From Rhodopirellula sp. P2 (GTDB lineage Bacteria; Planctomycetota; Planctomycetia; Pirellulales; Pirellulaceae): a DNA stretch of 64,000 nucleotides. A program made the position numbers and the translations under genes. Location of the stretch: NCBI RefSeq assembly GCF_028768465.1, contig NZ_CP118225.1, positions 2,523,001 to 2,587,000 on the forward strand, read 5' to 3'. The notes beneath the pieces were generated by a model. The model was not told the origin of the DNA. It saw nothing but the letters and a program-made list of their open reading frames with translations, and ran no database searches. Of the stretch, positions 10,782-21,108 are shown in pieces; position 1 is the first letter of the stretch, and each line of letters begins with the position of its first letter.

Positions 10782-10886
10782 TCCGGGAAGTCTATCCGCT
10801 GCCTGTCGTTTGCAACACTGATCAGATGCGGCAGGAACGCAATTTTATTGGGTTGCGACCCGCACGCGGTCATCCGTCGCTCAGTC

Positions 10887-12023
10887 TCACTCGCTCGCGA
10901 CGGCCGGGCGGAGCAGTCGAGAGATGGTTTCGTCGTCTTGATTCTCTGCCGTGGCAACAAAAACACCAGTGTCGAGGAACGGTTCGGTCGTCTCGCCACG
11001 GAGGTGAGCTGCCATCGTTTTGACCGCTTGATAACCCATTGCGACGGGATCTTGCAGCACAATGGCGTGCGTTTCACCAGCTGACAGTGATTCTCGCAGT
11101 GAGTCACTGCTGTCAAAAGTGACCAATTTGACTTTGCCTGCCAGTTGGCGTTCGCGAAGTGCTCGCAATGCGCCCTCGGCTGTCGGCTCGCAAACGGTGC
11201 AAATTCCATCCACCGTGTCACCGAAACGATTCAGCAACGCTTGGGCTTTGTCGATGGCTGATTCCGTCGTCGTGCCGGCGTACTGGTCACTGCTGATCAC
11301 GCGAATCTTCTCATGTTTTGCGATTGCAGCCAAGAATCCCTCTTCGCGTTGGTGTGTGCTTTCGCTGCCTTGCTGGTATCTCAGCAAGATCACATCGCCG
11401 CCGTCGGTCCCCAACGCGTTGACCATCGCCTGGGCCGCCAATTTGCCGCCTTCGAAATTGTCGGTGGCCACATACGAAACGTAGTCGCCCGGGTCGGTGT
11501 TCAGTCCGCTGTCGAAGATCACCACGGGAACACCCGCTCGGCTGGCCTCCTTCACCGGTCGAACCAACGCATCAGCATCCAGCGGAGCGAGCAAAATGCC
11601 ATCGACCCGAGCGTTCAGGAATCCTTGGACGACATTGATCTGCTCATCACGATCGTTTTCTTTCGAGGGGCCCCGAAATGTGATCTTTGCACCGATTTCG
11701 TCACCCGCTTGTTCCGCTCCCAGTTTGACCGATTGCCAGAAAATATGGGTCGTGCCTTTGGGGATGACTGCGAAGTGAAGCGGCTTGTCGGCGGAGTCCG
11801 CTTGATCGCCAGTCGGAGGCTGGCAGCCGACGCAAACCAACAACACGATGATTGTCGCGAACCCAGTCAAACAACGAAACTGCTTTGCTAGCAATTGACC
11901 ATGCGATGCTCTTGGGGAGACAGCGTTGGTGAGGGACGGGCTGAACAGCATCGCGACCGTGGAAGGTTGGCTGGTCGAAGCCTGAGACGTTGTTTGGGTT
12001 TGACGACGTGGAATGAACGGCAT
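10887..12023 (-). CDS. Sugar-type ABC transporter substrate-binding lipoprotein (RbsB-like)
   Basis: A periplasmic binding protein of the ribose/galactose (Peripla_BP_4) type. The mature part begins with FAVIPKGTTHIFWQSVKLGAEQAG and continues with DGILLAPLDADALV, VVIFDSGL and YVATDNFEGGKLAAQAM, all typical of the family. A hydrophobic stretch ending LLVCVGC is a lipobox, so it should be anchored in a membrane facing the periplasm. The start is uncertain: the frame is open to a GTG at 12167, with ATGs at 12023 and 11951. None has a clear Shine-Dalgarno sequence, and 11951 gives the most normal signal peptide length. No permease or ATPase gene is adjacent, so it may serve a distant transporter or act as a sensor component. 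The ligand is unknown; binding of a sugar or sugar-like compound is inferred from the family. Confidence 0.85.
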   Translation of the reverse strand: MPFIPRRQTQTTSQASTSQPSTVAMLFSPSLTNAVSPRASHGQLLAKQFRCLTGFATIIVLLVCVGCQPPTGDQADSADKPLHFAVIPKGTTHIFWQSVKLGAEQAGDEIGAKITFRGPSKENDRDEQINVVQGFLNARVDGILLAPLDADALVRPVKEASRAGVPVVIFDSGLNTDPGDYVSYVATDNFEGGKLAAQAMVNALGTDGGDVILLRYQQGSESTHQREEGFLAAIAKHEKIRVISSDQYAGTTTESAIDKAQALLNRFGDTVDGICTVCEPTAEGALRALRERQLAGKVKLVTFDSSDSLRESLSAGETHAIVLQDPVAMGYQAVKTMAAHLRGETTEPFLDTGVFVATAENQDDETISRLLRPAVASE

Positions 12024-12339
12024 GGAAGGAGGGGGCTTTGGCGGGGATGAAAAGAATGTTGAGAAAGTTTTCACGCTGATTCTAAACGATTTCGGGGACC
12101 AAAATGGACAGGAGTGAAATGAGCTTCCAGAACCTGAAAGACTTTTTGCGAACTCGGCTTGACCCACGAAAGCGGCCCCCGCTAAGTTGCCCCCATCGTC
12201 GCAAACGGACCTCCAACCCGGTCCGATTGCGACGTGCGAAGTTTCGAAATCGCATCTCGCACGGGTCGTCTTTTGATTTCTATTGAAAGGCTGACTGCGA
12301 GATTTTCAAGATGTTTTTGATGGTCACGGATCGACCTGG

Positions 12340-12495
12340 AAACCCTTGTTAGGATTTTGAGATGACGGACGTTCGGTTGGTGATCACAAGGATGTGCTCA
12401 CTCGATCGGACAAACCGACCACCGGCTCCCGGAACAGAAGCGCGTTGTCCTCCGCCCCCCTAGGACCTCGTACTTTCCGGGAGCTTTTTTTATGC
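12340..12495 (+). ncRNA. Candidate small RNA or leader RNA (unidentified)
   Basis: The evidence is positional. A classic intrinsic terminator at 12424-12491 lies in a gene-free stretch, pointing the same way as the downstream gene but 190 bp before it. The sequence before it contains partly self-complementary pieces, such as TTCGGTTGGT and ACCGACCA. I could not match it to 6S, SRP, tmRNA or RNase P RNA. The 5' end is a guess. Confidence 0.3.
12424..12491 (+). terminator. Rho-independent terminator
   Basis: A perfect 10-bp stem, GCTCCCGGAA paired with TTCCGGGAGC, encloses about 40 nt that contain an inner GTCCT/AGGAC pairing. It is followed directly by seven T residues on the plus strand. There is no T-run on the other side, so it works in the plus direction. 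Confidence 0.75.
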
Positions 12496-12682
12496 GCCGA
12501 CAGAACCTGTGGGCAAATGGGATTCTCGTGTCGGACGTCTTGTCTTCCGTCTTCGAAGACGTCCGACCAGCGTTTCAAAAACGTCTCTTGGGGTCATGCG
12601 CCGAAAACGAGTATGCTCCGCCATGCCGCACCACGATGGATGAGGTTGCGAGCTCTACTTTTCACGGATTGGATCGACGGCG

Positions 12683-15600
12683 ATGCGACGCAAAGCGGCC
12701 CGGGATTACGACCTCGATGCCAAATTAGGCGTCATGGAACGTTCGCAAGAAGTTCGCACTCGCAGTCGTCGACAAGGCCGACTGCAGCGCAAGCGAACGC
12801 TCGTTCTGGTCTTGCTTGCCTTTGTCATTCTTGGTGTCGGGGCTCTTCCGAGCCTCGTCAGTCATTCGCCGATGGGGCGTTCCTTTTTGGTGCGAACGCT
12901 GGAATCGTATGACCTCGATGCCAGTGCGGACTCGCTACAAATTGGTTGGCTGACCCCACTGCAAATTCAAGGGCTGCACGTCGTGGGGCGATTCGGGAAA
13001 TCCGAAATCATCGTTGATGAATTGCAGACCTCGATTTCATTGAGCGATCTTTGGTCGGGTGAGCCTCAGGCGGGGCAATTCGGTGAAGTTCTTGTTCGAG
13101 GCGTGCAGATTTCATGCACGGTGAAGAATGGAACGACGTCGCTCGAAGACGATTTGGCGACGCTTCTTGCTCCCTCCAACGAACCGTCTGCCTTTGTTCC
13201 GCAAGGGATTGTCAAATTGCAAGACGTGGCGGTTCTGGCCACTGATGCGGAGACCAACCAAACGTGGACGCTGAGTCAGTCCCATGCCGAAGCGATTCTC
13301 GACGCTGCTTGGCTAGATGTCACCTTTGATGGTGTCTTGAGCCAGCCTGGAGGTGGCGATGGATCCGTGGCCGGTCGCGTCAAGGTGGCGATGGATGCTT
13401 CCGCTGGATCCACTGCAACGGAGCAGTTGTCGGTCGAGATCGATGCTGATTCGCTGCCGTTGTCGGTGCTGGCGTTGGCCCAGCGTCGTTTCCCCGGCAG
13501 TGAACTGCCGACGGCGATCACCGGTGATTTGTCAGGGCAAACACAATTGACGCTGACAGGAACCGGCGAGCCCAATGTTTCTCTGCGTCAATTGAATGTT
13601 CGTAATTTGGTTGCGAGCGATTCCAAGACGGGACGAAAGCTGTGGGACAACGAGTTGGCCACCTTCGACGGTGACTTGCAGATTCGCGGAGGACGGGTCA
13701 GCGCCCGACAGATCAACGCGAAGACCGATTTCGCCAGTGTGCAAATGAATGGATCGTTCCCGGATTCCGTTTCCCTGGCTGGCAACACGACGAATCCGCT
13801 GGCTTGGCTGAATCAAGTGGATGCGACCGTCACGGTGCAGGTCGACTTGCCGCGTTTGCGTCGGGCACTTCCTGAGTTGCTGCCTCTGCGAAACGGGGTC
13901 ACGTTGGTCGATGGAATCGTCGAAGCACGGATCGAACCCATCGCGGGCGGAGGTGCATCCGCGATTGGCGGTGGAAATGCACGTCGCCGTCGGTTGATGA
14001 TTCGCAGCGGGATCATCCAAGCTCAATCCCAAGGGGGTGAGATTCGTGTGGCACCCATTGACGTGCTCGCCGTCGTTGCCAGCGACACCCAACGACTCTT
14101 CGCCGAACAATTTGAACTCGACAGCCCCTTTGCGGTTGTCAATGGCCAAGGTGATCTGCGCAGCGGTTCTGCCAATGTGGACATCAATTTTGGCAAGCTT
14201 GCCCGCATCCTTCGTCCTTTGATCGATCTGGATGACCGCCGTTTGGAAGGAAACGTTCAAGGTGGACTGCAGTGGAACGCACAAAACGACGGGACATGGC
14301 GACTGCGTGGTGACGGACGGATGACCGGGTTGGCGATCGAGTTGACGCCTGGTCAGAGTTTTCAACCTTCTTCGTTGCAGTCGCAATTGGACATCACCGG
14401 CCGTTGGCAATCGAGCGGCGGTGGGCAGTTGGCGGAGTTGATCAGTGGGAAACTGAATGTCCTGGGCAACGGGTTGGAAGCCGATGTTGAGTTGGTTCAG
14501 TCCATTTCAGCTCTGGATGCCGACCGGTTGATTCCTTTGCGAATGAGTGGCCAGGGGCAACTCAACGCGATCGCACAGACATTGGCCCCGTGGATGCCCG
14601 CCGGCTACGAATCACTGCAGGGCGGTTTTCGCTTCAATGCCCGTGGGGGACTGAGTCAGTCCGGCGCGGCCTTGTTGGAATCCATGGATGCCCAGATCAC
14701 TCAGCTCGAAGTCCCCATGTCAGATCAAATTTGGGAACAACAGCTGGTCAAGCTGCACTTCGATGGCAAAGCCAGTTACCCGCAGCAGGACGTCATCATT
14801 CGCTCGTTGACGGTTGCCGGTGATGCGGCCTCTGCAGCGATCCAAGGCGAATGGATCGGCGGCATGACCGACATCGAAATCGCGTGGCAAGCGGAATTGG
14901 AAAGGTTGCAGACCAGCATGCGAGAACGGCTCGCCAATCGTTCGCAAGACCCACGGTTGTCGCAGTCCAATTCCCAAACACGATCGGTTCAGCAAGTCGC
15001 CTATCGAAACACAGCGTCCAGTGACGCAGCCGCCAACAACGCCGCGTCCAGCGAATGGTTGCTGCGAGGGAAAATGGAAGGCAGCGTCGTGGCGACCGGC
15101 GACCCCGCGGTTTTGTTCTTGGACTCGCACCTGACCGGGCAACAGTTTGAATTGGTCGAAACGGTTCCACCGACGTCGGTCAATTTCAAAACCACCAAAC
15201 GAGTCGTCTGGTCGGAACCCAACCTTCGTGTCGATGGCCGCGCCGAATGGAATCTGAACGAATCGTCCTTGCAGGCCAAGGCGATGCAGATCGCCGGCGA
15301 CTGGTTCGCGACCACGCTGTCGGGCACCGTCGACTGGAAAGGCGAGCAGCAATCGGTGCGTCTCGAAGGCCCCGCGAATTTCAAAATGGATGAGGTGGCC
15401 CGCCGGATCACTGAGTTGACTGGAACACCCATCATCGCCGAGGGAGTTCACCCCACGCCTTTGAAATTGCAGTACGTGCAAGGTCCCCAAGATCAGTTCT
15501 CGTTCAAGATCGATGGAAGCTTGGGTTGGGAGAGCGTCGATGCGGCGGGCATGTGGTTTGGACCTGCTGAAGTGCCGTTCCAAATGACGGAATCGGTTGT

Positions 15601-16516
15601 CTCGATTGCTCCCAGTACGATCCCGGTGTTGGGAGCCAGTCGGTACGTGACTCAGCGATACGGCCCTCAGGTCGCGCCGCTGGATTACGACCCCAATGAC
15701 CCGGCAACCTATCAAACGGGCAGCAACGCGGCGGCTGCCAATGGCAAGCTCTTGTTGGCTGGCGACGTGCACTACCGGCCCGCAATTTGGATTGAGCTCA
15801 AGCCGGGCCCAATCGCGAAAAACGTTCAGCTGACGCCAGAGATCACCGGTCAGTGGTTGAAATACATTGCCCCGATCGCGGCCGATGCAGCGCGCGTGGA
15901 TGGCACTTTCAGTGCCACGCTTGAACAAGGCACGGTTTCAATCGACAACCCCAATCAATCGACCATTCGCGGGCGATTGGAAGTGGATCAAGTCCGGATG
16001 AATGCCGGCCCCTTGGCCGATCAGGTCATCGCAGGGGCTCGCCAACTGCAATCACTCGCTGCGATGGGATCCAGTTCCAATCCGCCTCGCAGCAATCGAA
16101 CGTTGATCACCATGCCAGCGCAAACGATCGAATTCAATGTGGCCGGCGGAGTCGTCGACCACCGTGCTCTGTTATTGGAAATCGATCGGGCCAAGGTCAC
16201 CACCAGTGGGCGAGTGACGATGGACGGCCAGTTGGATTTGATGGCTCAAATTCCGCTGGATGCTTCGTGGATCGGAAGCGACCTGAGTGTGCTCTCGGGG
16301 CAGACGATCACGATTCCAGTCAACGGGACCTTGGATCGCCCCCGGTTGGATTCCTCGGGGATTCAGCGGATCGTAGCGGACATGGGAACACGTGCTGCTC
16401 AAGAAGCCGGGGCCAACTTCTTGCAAGAACAACTTGGCCGTGGCCAACAGCAGCTCGAAGACAGCCTGAACAAAGGTTTCGAAAAGCTTCGAATCGATAA
16501 ACTGTTCGGGCGCTAG
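12683..16516 (+). CDS. AsmA/TamB-like large membrane-anchored protein
   Basis: A 1277-residue protein with a basic N-terminus, one transmembrane helix (about 39-58, VLVLLAFVILGVGALPSL), and a long beta-rich periplasmic part. It shows features seen in AsmA-like proteins: an early segment 'SADSLQIGWLTPLQIQGLHV', repeated 'G.GRMTGL..' and 'G.LRSGSANVDINFGKL' strands, and near the end 'VTMDGQLDLMAQIPLDASWIGSD' followed by 'TIPVNGTLDRPRLD'. The C-terminal 60 residues are predicted helical and Gln/Glu-rich. AsmA-like proteins form hydrophobic grooves bridging the envelope and move phospholipids to the outer membrane; that role is inferred here. An alternative start is the ATG at 12734, which drops 17 residues. 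It converges on the histidine kinase gene with a 38-bp gap. Confidence 0.75.
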   Translation: MRRKAARDYDLDAKLGVMERSQEVRTRSRRQGRLQRKRTLVLVLLAFVILGVGALPSLVSHSPMGRSFLVRTLESYDLDASADSLQIGWLTPLQIQGLHVVGRFGKSEIIVDELQTSISLSDLWSGEPQAGQFGEVLVRGVQISCTVKNGTTSLEDDLATLLAPSNEPSAFVPQGIVKLQDVAVLATDAETNQTWTLSQSHAEAILDAAWLDVTFDGVLSQPGGGDGSVAGRVKVAMDASAGSTATEQLSVEIDADSLPLSVLALAQRRFPGSELPTAITGDLSGQTQLTLTGTGEPNVSLRQLNVRNLVASDSKTGRKLWDNELATFDGDLQIRGGRVSARQINAKTDFASVQMNGSFPDSVSLAGNTTNPLAWLNQVDATVTVQVDLPRLRRALPELLPLRNGVTLVDGIVEARIEPIAGGGASAIGGGNARRRRLMIRSGIIQAQSQGGEIRVAPIDVLAVVASDTQRLFAEQFELDSPFAVVNGQGDLRSGSANVDINFGKLARILRPLIDLDDRRLEGNVQGGLQWNAQNDGTWRLRGDGRMTGLAIELTPGQSFQPSSLQSQLDITGRWQSSGGGQLAELISGKLNVLGNGLEADVELVQSISALDADRLIPLRMSGQGQLNAIAQTLAPWMPAGYESLQGGFRFNARGGLSQSGAALLESMDAQITQLEVPMSDQIWEQQLVKLHFDGKASYPQQDVIIRSLTVAGDAASAAIQGEWIGGMTDIEIAWQAELERLQTSMRERLANRSQDPRLSQSNSQTRSVQQVAYRNTASSDAAANNAASSEWLLRGKMEGSVVATGDPAVLFLDSHLTGQQFELVETVPPTSVNFKTTKRVVWSEPNLRVDGRAEWNLNESSLQAKAMQIAGDWFATTLSGTVDWKGEQQSVRLEGPANFKMDEVARRITELTGTPIIAEGVHPTPLKLQYVQGPQDQFSFKIDGSLGWESVDAAGMWFGPAEVPFQMTESVVSIAPSTIPVLGASRYVTQRYGPQVAPLDYDPNDPATYQTGSNAAAANGKLLLAGDVHYRPAIWIELKPGPIAKNVQLTPEITGQWLKYIAPIAADAARVDGTFSATLEQGTVSIDNPNQSTIRGRLEVDQVRMNAGPLADQVIAGARQLQSLAAMGSSSNPPRSNRTLITMPAQTIEFNVAGGVVDHRALLLEIDRAKVTTSGRVTMDGQLDLMAQIPLDASWIGSDLSVLSGQTITIPVNGTLDRPRLDSSGIQRIVADMGTRAAQEAGANFLQEQLGRGQQQLEDSLNKGFEKLRIDKLFGR

Positions 16517-16554
16517 TCCGAAAGCAACTGCGTCGACCCCGGTTCCTCACGCAT

Positions 16555-19410
16555 TCACGTGATGACTGCTGGGGGCGACATGTCTGGCATGGTCGCCGGG
16601 GCGACCGCGATGCCCTTGGAAGTGGGGGCCTCTTGGTCGGTCTGACGTGGCAGGCACAATGTGAACAAGGTTCCTTCGCCAACTTCGCTCTGGAGGTCCA
16701 CCGTTCCGCCATGCAGCTTGGTGATCACGTCGTAGGCAATCGACAATCCTTGGCCCGTGCCTTTGCCGACTTCTTTGGTCGTGAAAAAGGGCTCAAAGGC
16801 CTTCGCCTGGACTTCGTCTGACATCCCAGGGCCATTGTCACTGAGTTCGATGTAGATGTTGGCGTCATCGTATGTCGTGACGACTCGAATCTGACCAAGC
16901 TCGGTCGTGTCACTTGGCGGGGTATCGCCGATCGCATCCGCAGCGTTGATGATCAGATTGAGGAAGACCTGGCTGAGTTCAGCGGGGCGGGCATCGATCG
17001 TTGGCAATTCGGCGTCAAGCACGAGGTTGACCGTGGCTGCGTACTTCCAGCGGTTTCGGCTGAGGATACTGGCGTCTTGAATCAGAGCGTTGATATCCGT
17101 GGGACTCTTTGAGTGGGATCCCGGATGCGACATGACTCGCATGGCCCGGACGATTTCAACCACTCGCTTGGCAGCCGTCGATGTCTCTTCGATCGCCATT
17201 GGGAATTGAGACCGAATGAAGTCGAAACGATTCTTCTTCAGGAGTTCCGCAATCGTATCAATTCGATGCTCCCAGCTCTCCGGGCTCTTCTGCAACAGGC
17301 CTTGGAACGTATCCACGATTTGGAGCAAGCGATCCGAGTAGTTTTGCAGGAAATCAATGTTCCCACAGATGCACTGCATGGGCGTGTTGATTTCGTGAGC
17401 GATGCCCGCTGCCAATTGCCCAATCGATTCCAGTTTCTGAGCTTGCAGCAGTTTACTCTCCAGCTTTTTGTAAAGCGTCATGTCCGTGGCACAGGCAACG
17501 AACGCTTGCTCGGATTCATGCTCGATCGTGAGCGTGCGAACGTGAACGGGGTAACAGGTCCCGTCGGTTCGCAAATGCGTCAACTCGTATTCCACTTCGA
17601 CTGCGTCTCCCTCGACGATGGGGCGCAAGAGTTCCACCAGATTCCCGGTCGCCGATTCTTTCAAGTAGTTTGAAATCGATTTGCCGCGGTAGTCCTCTTC
17701 GTCCACCATCAGGTTTTGGCAGGCGGCATGGTTGAGTTCCAGCAATTCAAGCGTGTGCATGTCAAACACGTAGATTTCGCTGGGACACTCGGATTGAATC
17801 TTCGCCAAACCATTCAGACGTTCCTCGGCGGTCTTGCGTTCGGTGATGTCGATGTAGGTGCCAACGAGGCCCACGCTGGCGTTTTGGTTGTTGTAAAGCG
17901 GCGTCTTGCTGGCGAGCACGACGTAAGGCTGGCCGTCTGCTCGGGTTTGCAGGATCTCTTGGTTTTTGATCGGAATCCCGTATCGCATGATCGACCGTTC
18001 AAGATCAATTTTGTGTTCTTGAGTGGCGTCGTCCCAGGGCAGGTCCGCATCGGTGTAGCCAACGATGTCCTCTTCGGTGCAAAATCCCGTCCATTCCGCG
18101 AACGATCGGCTGCAGCCTTGGTAGCGTCCGGTCTCGTCTTTCCAGTACAGAGGAATCGGCAAGTTGGACAGCACCGATTCCAGGAACAGTTGCTCGTTCG
18201 CCAGATCGGTGGCCGTCCGGTCGATGGCATCGACTTGCATCGCAATGTCTTGAGACACTTTGTGAGTGAGGAAGAGGAACAGCATTCCTAGGATGCATCC
18301 GGATCCGAGATTCGCCAGCCAGATCGTTTGAAGCGTATTGGCAAACTTTTCGATGCACTGGCTCTTCACTTGGTCGCCTGCCATCGCGAGCTTGTTGCGT
18401 TGATCATCGAGCAAGCGGGCTTGCTCGGCCGCGGATTCAGCGAGTCGTTGACGCTCCGATCGGCTTTCTGCGAGTGCGAATTGGAGCGCCAGGATCCCAG
18501 GAGGGATATCCGATCGGGCATCCTGCCAGTGGGAGTGGTCAAAGGTGGATTGATTGCCGGGGCTACCCGCGGGACCGAAGATGGCGTCGTTGACCTGCTC
18601 CACTTCGTGCGATTTCCCGAGCTCTTCACTTGATGTTTTCAGCCGCAGCAACACTGGGCGGATTTGATTCTGGCTGAGGTCTGCCAAGTGGTCGACATTG
18701 AAACTTGCGATCAATTGGTTGAGATACAGACGCAGTTGCTTGAGGTCTCCGCTGCGTTGATTGAGCAATGCCGAACCCGAGCAATCATTGAGGATTTCAT
18801 CGATCGGTTTGGGACGCTTCGAAAGATGGCTACGCAGGCCCACTGCGATTTTGAGACGATGAATGCCTCGCTGTTCATCGGCGTCTTGCTGGAGGTGATC
18901 CAGTGCAACGTCGAGTTCAGTGAACTGCTTTTCTGCTGCGGCGTTCAGATCCGAGTGGCGGCGTCGCCAGTGTTCCGCTTGATCGTTCCATTTCTTCAGT
19001 GTCTCGGTGGCAATGCCCAGTTTCTGGTCGCCCTGAAGGTCGAGCGTGGCATTCAAGGAGTCGAAGGTGCTTTGAACCTGAGCCAGTTCTTGTTGCCAAT
19101 TGTTGCTGGGGACGCCCGCTGAAACCTCGAGGGGCGAGGGCGATCCGGACAACAGTTCCGTCCATTCTTGATTCCGGATCACGCTCACGCGGTCCATGCC
19201 GGATTGTGCATCGTCGACCTGCTCGACGATTGCGTTGGCTTGCATGCGGCTGTCTCGATGCCAATCCAAAAGCGCAGTCGCGATGAAGAAAAACAGCATC
19301 CCGCTGCAGACGCCGGTGGCACTCAACCAACGCACTCTGCGCTGGGCAGCATGTGCGTGGGTGGACTTCTGGTTGGACGCATCGTCGGTGGTTGGGGTGG
19401 GGTCACTCAC
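16555..19410 (-). CDS. Membrane PAS-domain sensor histidine kinase
   Basis: A 951-residue kinase. TM1 is at about 29-49 and TM2 at about 365-390, with a roughly 310-residue extracytoplasmic, helix-rich sensor between them. Next come two PAS domains: the first starts near 415 ([16 protein letters not shown]) and carries a PAC segment [14 protein letters not shown], the second near 545-665. The phosphoacceptor box [16 protein letters not shown] puts the His near 671. The ATPase part has the N-box [11 protein letters not shown] (about 823), DNGPGM (about 860) and [13 protein letters not shown] (about 887). No receiver domain is present and no response regulator is nearby. The start is GTG at 19410, overlapping the end of the upstream binding-protein gene by 8 nt. 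The two are almost certainly co-transcribed, which suggests that the binding protein feeds ligand information to this kinase. Confidence 0.92.
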   Translation of the reverse strand: MSDPTPTTDDASNQKSTHAHAAQRRVRWLSATGVCSGMLFFFIATALLDWHRDSRMQANAIVEQVDDAQSGMDRVSVIRNQEWTELLSGSPSPLEVSAGVPSNNWQQELAQVQSTFDSLNATLDLQGDQKLGIATETLKKWNDQAEHWRRRHSDLNAAAEKQFTELDVALDHLQQDADEQRGIHRLKIAVGLRSHLSKRPKPIDEILNDCSGSALLNQRSGDLKQLRLYLNQLIASFNVDHLADLSQNQIRPVLLRLKTSSEELGKSHEVEQVNDAIFGPAGSPGNQSTFDHSHWQDARSDIPPGILALQFALAESRSERQRLAESAAEQARLLDDQRNKLAMAGDQVKSQCIEKFANTLQTIWLANLGSGCILGMLFLFLTHKVSQDIAMQVDAIDRTATDLANEQLFLESVLSNLPIPLYWKDETGRYQGCSRSFAEWTGFCTEEDIVGYTDADLPWDDATQEHKIDLERSIMRYGIPIKNQEILQTRADGQPYVVLASKTPLYNNQNASVGLVGTYIDITERKTAEERLNGLAKIQSECPSEIYVFDMHTLELLELNHAACQNLMVDEEDYRGKSISNYLKESATGNLVELLRPIVEGDAVEVEYELTHLRTDGTCYPVHVRTLTIEHESEQAFVACATDMTLYKKLESKLLQAQKLESIGQLAAGIAHEINTPMQCICGNIDFLQNYSDRLLQIVDTFQGLLQKSPESWEHRIDTIAELLKKNRFDFIRSQFPMAIEETSTAAKRVVEIVRAMRVMSHPGSHSKSPTDINALIQDASILSRNRWKYAATVNLVLDAELPTIDARPAELSQVFLNLIINAADAIGDTPPSDTTELGQIRVVTTYDDANIYIELSDNGPGMSDEVQAKAFEPFFTTKEVGKGTGQGLSIAYDVITKLHGGTVDLQSEVGEGTLFTLCLPRQTDQEAPTSKGIAVAPATMPDMSPPAVIT

Positions 19411-20647
19411 TGGACAACTCCTCCCATGACAGCGATTCGCTTCCGTCGGCCTTGAGCGCGATCGGCCACACCCTGTCGCTGGCTTGATGGTCGTTTGGTC
19501 CCAGCGTCAGGGGACTGCCCAGCCCAATGTCAAATTGCCCCAGTTGTTCGAACGCTTGCAAGATGGCGGAACGGCTGACTTCGACTCGAATGGATGCCAC
19601 CGCCTTGATCAGGATCCGACCGACCGTGTATCCCTCCAGTGAAACAAACGACAGGGGGATCTCAGGATCGTATTTCTGCATCGCGTCGCGATATTCGTGG
19701 ACCAACGGCAGGTCACAATTGAAATGAGGCACGACCTGCGTGGCAACAATCCCGTGGGCCATTTCGCCCAGCGATTGCTGCAGTGCATCGGAGCCAACAA
19801 ACGAAATCGCTAGGAATTGGGGGGTGAAATCGTTCTGCTTCGCCAGGCGAATCAATTTCGAGCAGGGTTCATAGCTGCCGACCAGGATGACCGCTTTGGG
19901 CGTCGGGTGATGCATCAACAGGTCCGCCAGCCCGCCTTCGACCTGCGATGTGTTTCGGCGATAGCGACCATGTGGAACGCTCGATATTTTGATTGTTTGA
20001 TGCCGCCTGAGCGCGGCCAACCCTCCGAAGAAACCGTCGTCGCCATAGCTGTCGTTCTGGGTGAAGAAGCCGATCTCTTCTGGGCGGATTCCTTTCGCCA
20101 CCAATGCATCCACGATGGCTGCCGTCTCTTCTGCGTAACTGGCGCGGTAGTTGATGACGCAGTTGGGGAGAGGCTCTCTTCGGAGCAGACTGGCTCCGGT
20201 GAAAGCGCCAAAGAATGGGGTTTGCGTTTTCTGTGCAATGGGGATCGCTGTGATCGCGGTGGGAGTTCCAACATTGCCAATCACGGTCAACACCTGATGC
20301 ACTTCGGTCAGTTGGTGCATGTTCAATGCGGTGCGAGCCGGTTCATACCCATCATCCAGCGCGATCAGCTCCAGGCGTGTGCCTGGGAGGATCTTTTGAG
20401 TCGTCGCTTCAGCGAACGCGGCAAGGATGCCATGCCGCATGTGGATGCCCAGTTCCGCAGCCGGTCCGCTCAATGCGGTCGACATGCCAAACTTCAGAGT
20501 TTGAACGTCAGTGCGTTCGGTGTCGTGTGATGCCGGATTGATACCCGACGCAGACTGCACGCCCGTGCCTGGAAGTGCGATGGCGATGGTCAGTGCGAGA
20601 ACTCGCCATGGTGAACGTTCTCGCGCAATTGCCCCATTAGTCTTCAT
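19403..20647 (-). CDS. Periplasmic amino-acid/amide-type binding protein (LivJ/Peripla_BP_6-like)
   Basis: A 414-residue protein with an export signal (MKTNGAIARERSPWRVLALTIAIALPGTGVQSASG). The two-lobed binding fold follows: LKFGMSTALSGPAAELGIHMRHGILAAFAEA, then FFGAFTGASLLR, IGFFTQNDSYGDDGFFGGLAAL and AVILVGSYEPCSKLIRLAKQ. These match the branched-chain amino acid / urea / amide receptor family. The start is ATG at 20647, with AGGGG about 11 nt upstream. It is followed, with an 8-nt overlap, by a PAS histidine kinase rather than by transporter genes. I infer a sensory role: binding a small amide or amino acid in the periplasm and signalling through the kinase. Transport cannot be excluded. 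Confidence 0.85.
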   Translation of the reverse strand: MKTNGAIARERSPWRVLALTIAIALPGTGVQSASGINPASHDTERTDVQTLKFGMSTALSGPAAELGIHMRHGILAAFAEATTQKILPGTRLELIALDDGYEPARTALNMHQLTEVHQVLTVIGNVGTPTAITAIPIAQKTQTPFFGAFTGASLLRREPLPNCVINYRASYAEETAAIVDALVAKGIRPEEIGFFTQNDSYGDDGFFGGLAALRRHQTIKISSVPHGRYRRNTSQVEGGLADLLMHHPTPKAVILVGSYEPCSKLIRLAKQNDFTPQFLAISFVGSDALQQSLGEMAHGIVATQVVPHFNCDLPLVHEYRDAMQKYDPEIPLSFVSLEGYTVGRILIKAVASIRVEVSRSAILQAFEQLGQFDIGLGSPLTLGPNDHQASDRVWPIALKADGSESLSWEELSSE

Positions 20648-21108
20648 TAAAGTTGCCCCTTTTTAATTGAATGACTCAGCTGGAGCCTAGCTCCGTTTTT
20701 GACCGGATCGGTATCACGGTTTGTCAATCAAGGGAGGAATCGCCAGGCTTGCTTGCTCGTAGGGATCGTGCCGGTTGCAACTCGAATCGCCTGGCCGAGA
20801 GGCGAATCATGGTCCTGGAATTGCGCTCAGCCGCTGTTTTGGGAGACGCATTTCTTGTCTGATCGCGCTGGATGGCTGCTTGAATCTGACGTCCTTGGAC
20901 CCGCCGATTGCCGTGTTGCTTCGGTCGTCGAACGATCGTTGACGAGGGGGCATCGGTGACACGCTTCTGAGGCGAGAATCCGTCAGAGAATCCGCCAGAG
21001 AAACGGGCAGAGAACCAGAGGCCTTTCGGCAACCAGAGTGCCGCCCGCGGATGGAATGTGCCGACCCGGGCCAGCCCCCATTTGTCGTTCATATGATACA
21101 ACGGCGGC
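20648..21108. other. Intergenic, divergent promoter region
   Basis: 461 bp between divergently transcribed genes. The short frames here have no recognisable protein features and no good start context. I see no repeat copy or terminator. Confidence 0.5.

Larger units (their letters stand above)
12024..12682. other. Intergenic region with terminator and possible small RNA
   Basis: A 659-bp gap between two divergent genes. It holds a strong plus-strand hairpin with a T-run (12424-12491) that does not end any visible gene, so a separate short transcript probably ends there. The rest should contain the two divergent promoters. No convincing protein frame is present. Confidence 0.5.

Noticed and set aside
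20671..20862. 63-residue plus-strand frame
   Set aside because: No homology, no membrane or signal features, and no ribosome-binding site; it lies in a divergent promoter region.
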